From Planococcus halotolerans (lineage in GTDB: Bacteria > Bacillota > Bacilli > Bacillales_A > Planococcaceae): a stretch of 64,000 nucleotides of DNA. The notes under the pieces are model-generated. The model saw only the letters and a program-made list of their open reading frames with translations. It did not search any database and was not told the DNA's origin. The position numbers and the translations under genes were made by a program. Within the stretch, counting starts at the first letter, position 1; every line of letters starts with the position of its first letter. The stretch spans positions 496,001 through 560,000 of the forward strand of contig NZ_QLZR01000002.1 in the NCBI RefSeq assembly GCF_003289955.1. The letters are read 5' to 3'. Below are positions 63,434-64,000 of this stretch, one piece after another.

Positions 63434-64000
63434 CAACGCAACCGCCCCTTTAGATAGTCCTTTAAATAATGCAAATCACTCATCAACAATAAAGCGACCG
63501 CAATTATGTATTTTCTATTGCGCTCGATCGTTTTTCGCGATACCTGCACCAGTTGCTCTATCTCTTTAACCGGCAATTTCTTTTTTTGAAGCAGATACTG
63601 CTTATATTCTTCTGTTTCTGTAACCAATTGTGCAATCTGTATCGCTGTCGTCCTGGCGTCTTCATGGGAAGGCGACACTTTCACCAGATCCTGGAAAGAC
63701 ATTCCGTAACCGGAAAGCAATTTTTCATATTCAGCAATCTCTTCCCGGCGAACAGCTGCTTGCTGATGCTCCGAAAAATCTTGTATCGAAGCTGAAGTAT
63801 CAATGCCGCTGTGAAAATCCTCTGCTTCAGATAATCCTTGAAAATCATGCACAAACTCTTTCCTGCCGGCTTCTTTGCGAATGAAATCAATAACTCTTCT
63901 TCTGATGACCATGTGTGCAAACGTCAAAAAAGATGCATTCTTTTCCTGATTGAAGCCGTTAACCGCTTCATGGAAAGCTGAGAGTGCAATACTGAACTCT
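63433..64000 (-). CDS. sigI: RNA polymerase sigma factor SigI, N-terminus cut off by window edge
   Basis: The frame is open to base 64000; about 188 C-terminal residues are inside. Region 2 begins at EFSIALSAFHEAVNGF and continues with ASFLTFAHMVIRRRVIDFIRK in two parts, typical of the sigma-70-like SigI family. The C-terminal helix-turn-helix (VKEIEQLVQVSRKTIERNRK) is present. The ATG and TTG inside are not starts. Stop overlaps the rsgI ATG. Confidence 0.92.
   Translation of the reverse strand, partial: EFSIALSAFHEAVNGFNQEKNASFLTFAHMVIRRRVIDFIRKEAGRKEFVHDFQGLSEAEDFHSGIDTSASIQDFSEHQQAAVRREEIAEYEKLLSGYGMSFQDLVKVSPSHEDARTTAIQIAQLVTETEEYKQYLLQKKKLPVKEIEQLVQVSRKTIERNRKYIIAVALLLMSDLHYLKDYLKGRLR

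Overview
The window looks like a chromosomal segment of a low-to-moderate-GC Gram-positive bacterium of the order Bacillales, most likely a Planococcaceae member (Planococcus/Planomicrobium-like). This rests on gene content and on gene order shared with Bacillus subtilis: ylaN-ftsW-pycA-ctaA-ctaB, typA-ylaH, speA-yktA-ykzI-yktB-yktC, def-ykyA-pdhABCD, ykrA-rpoY-rnjA-ktrC, and the yku block. The genus is inference; no rRNA is present. There is no prophage, recognisable IS transposase, tRNA or CRISPR array. Two genes run off the edges: ctaB (left) and sigI (right).

Layout. 1-7.4 kb: heme O/A synthesis (ctaB, ctaA), pyruvate carboxylase, ftsW, ylaN. 7.5-14.5 kb: small yla/ykt genes, typA, an inositol monophosphatase and a nitronate monooxygenase-like enzyme. 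14.6-25 kb: speA, a secreted polysaccharide deacetylase, pdhABCD, ykyA, def and a HAD phosphatase. 25-28.5 kb: a tiny basic-peptide gene, rpoY-rnjA, ktrC. 28.9-33.2 kb: a cupin-HTH regulator with potABCD. 33.6-34.8 kb: a drug-efflux MFS. 34.9-46.6 kb: one tightly overlapping eight-gene operon (ABC transporter, MoxR AAA+ ATPase, DUF58, two large VWA membrane proteins, and two membrane proteins of unknown role). 46.7-53.9 kb: lysine branch (dapH, N-acetyl-diaminopimelate deacetylase), a CcpC-like LysR with an MFS exporter, darB, fadH, ykyB, ykwC. 54.5-58.8 kb: a second, smaller MoxR-DUF58 operon and a CPBP protease. 59.4-64 kb: an acidic lipoprotein, a MarR regulator, ktrD, rsgI and sigI.

How it fits together. 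Central carbon metabolism (pdh, pycA), heme synthesis, polyamine uptake and synthesis (potABCD, speA), K+ uptake (KtrC and KtrD, 33 kb apart) and cell-envelope functions dominate. KtrC/D, PycA and DarB/YkuL are all linked to c-di-AMP in other Firmicutes. Two promoters with ECF-sigma spacing sit in front of the large MoxR/VWA operon and of the acidic lipoprotein, hinting at envelope-stress control.

The most unusual material is non-coding. Four intergenic gaps carry a family of long palindromic repeats, roughly 120-bp units with ends near AAAAGCGnAAGCGCC and GGCGCnGGAGTCTGGACA. In two places one copy is nested inside another at the same internal position, and intact empty copies lie elsewhere in the window. 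A second short core (TTTGCGACGAAGC...GATGCAGGAGCA) is spread over several gaps in both orientations. A promoter/RBS/terminator-equipped gene for a 23-residue, strongly basic peptide near 25.0 kb also deserves attention.
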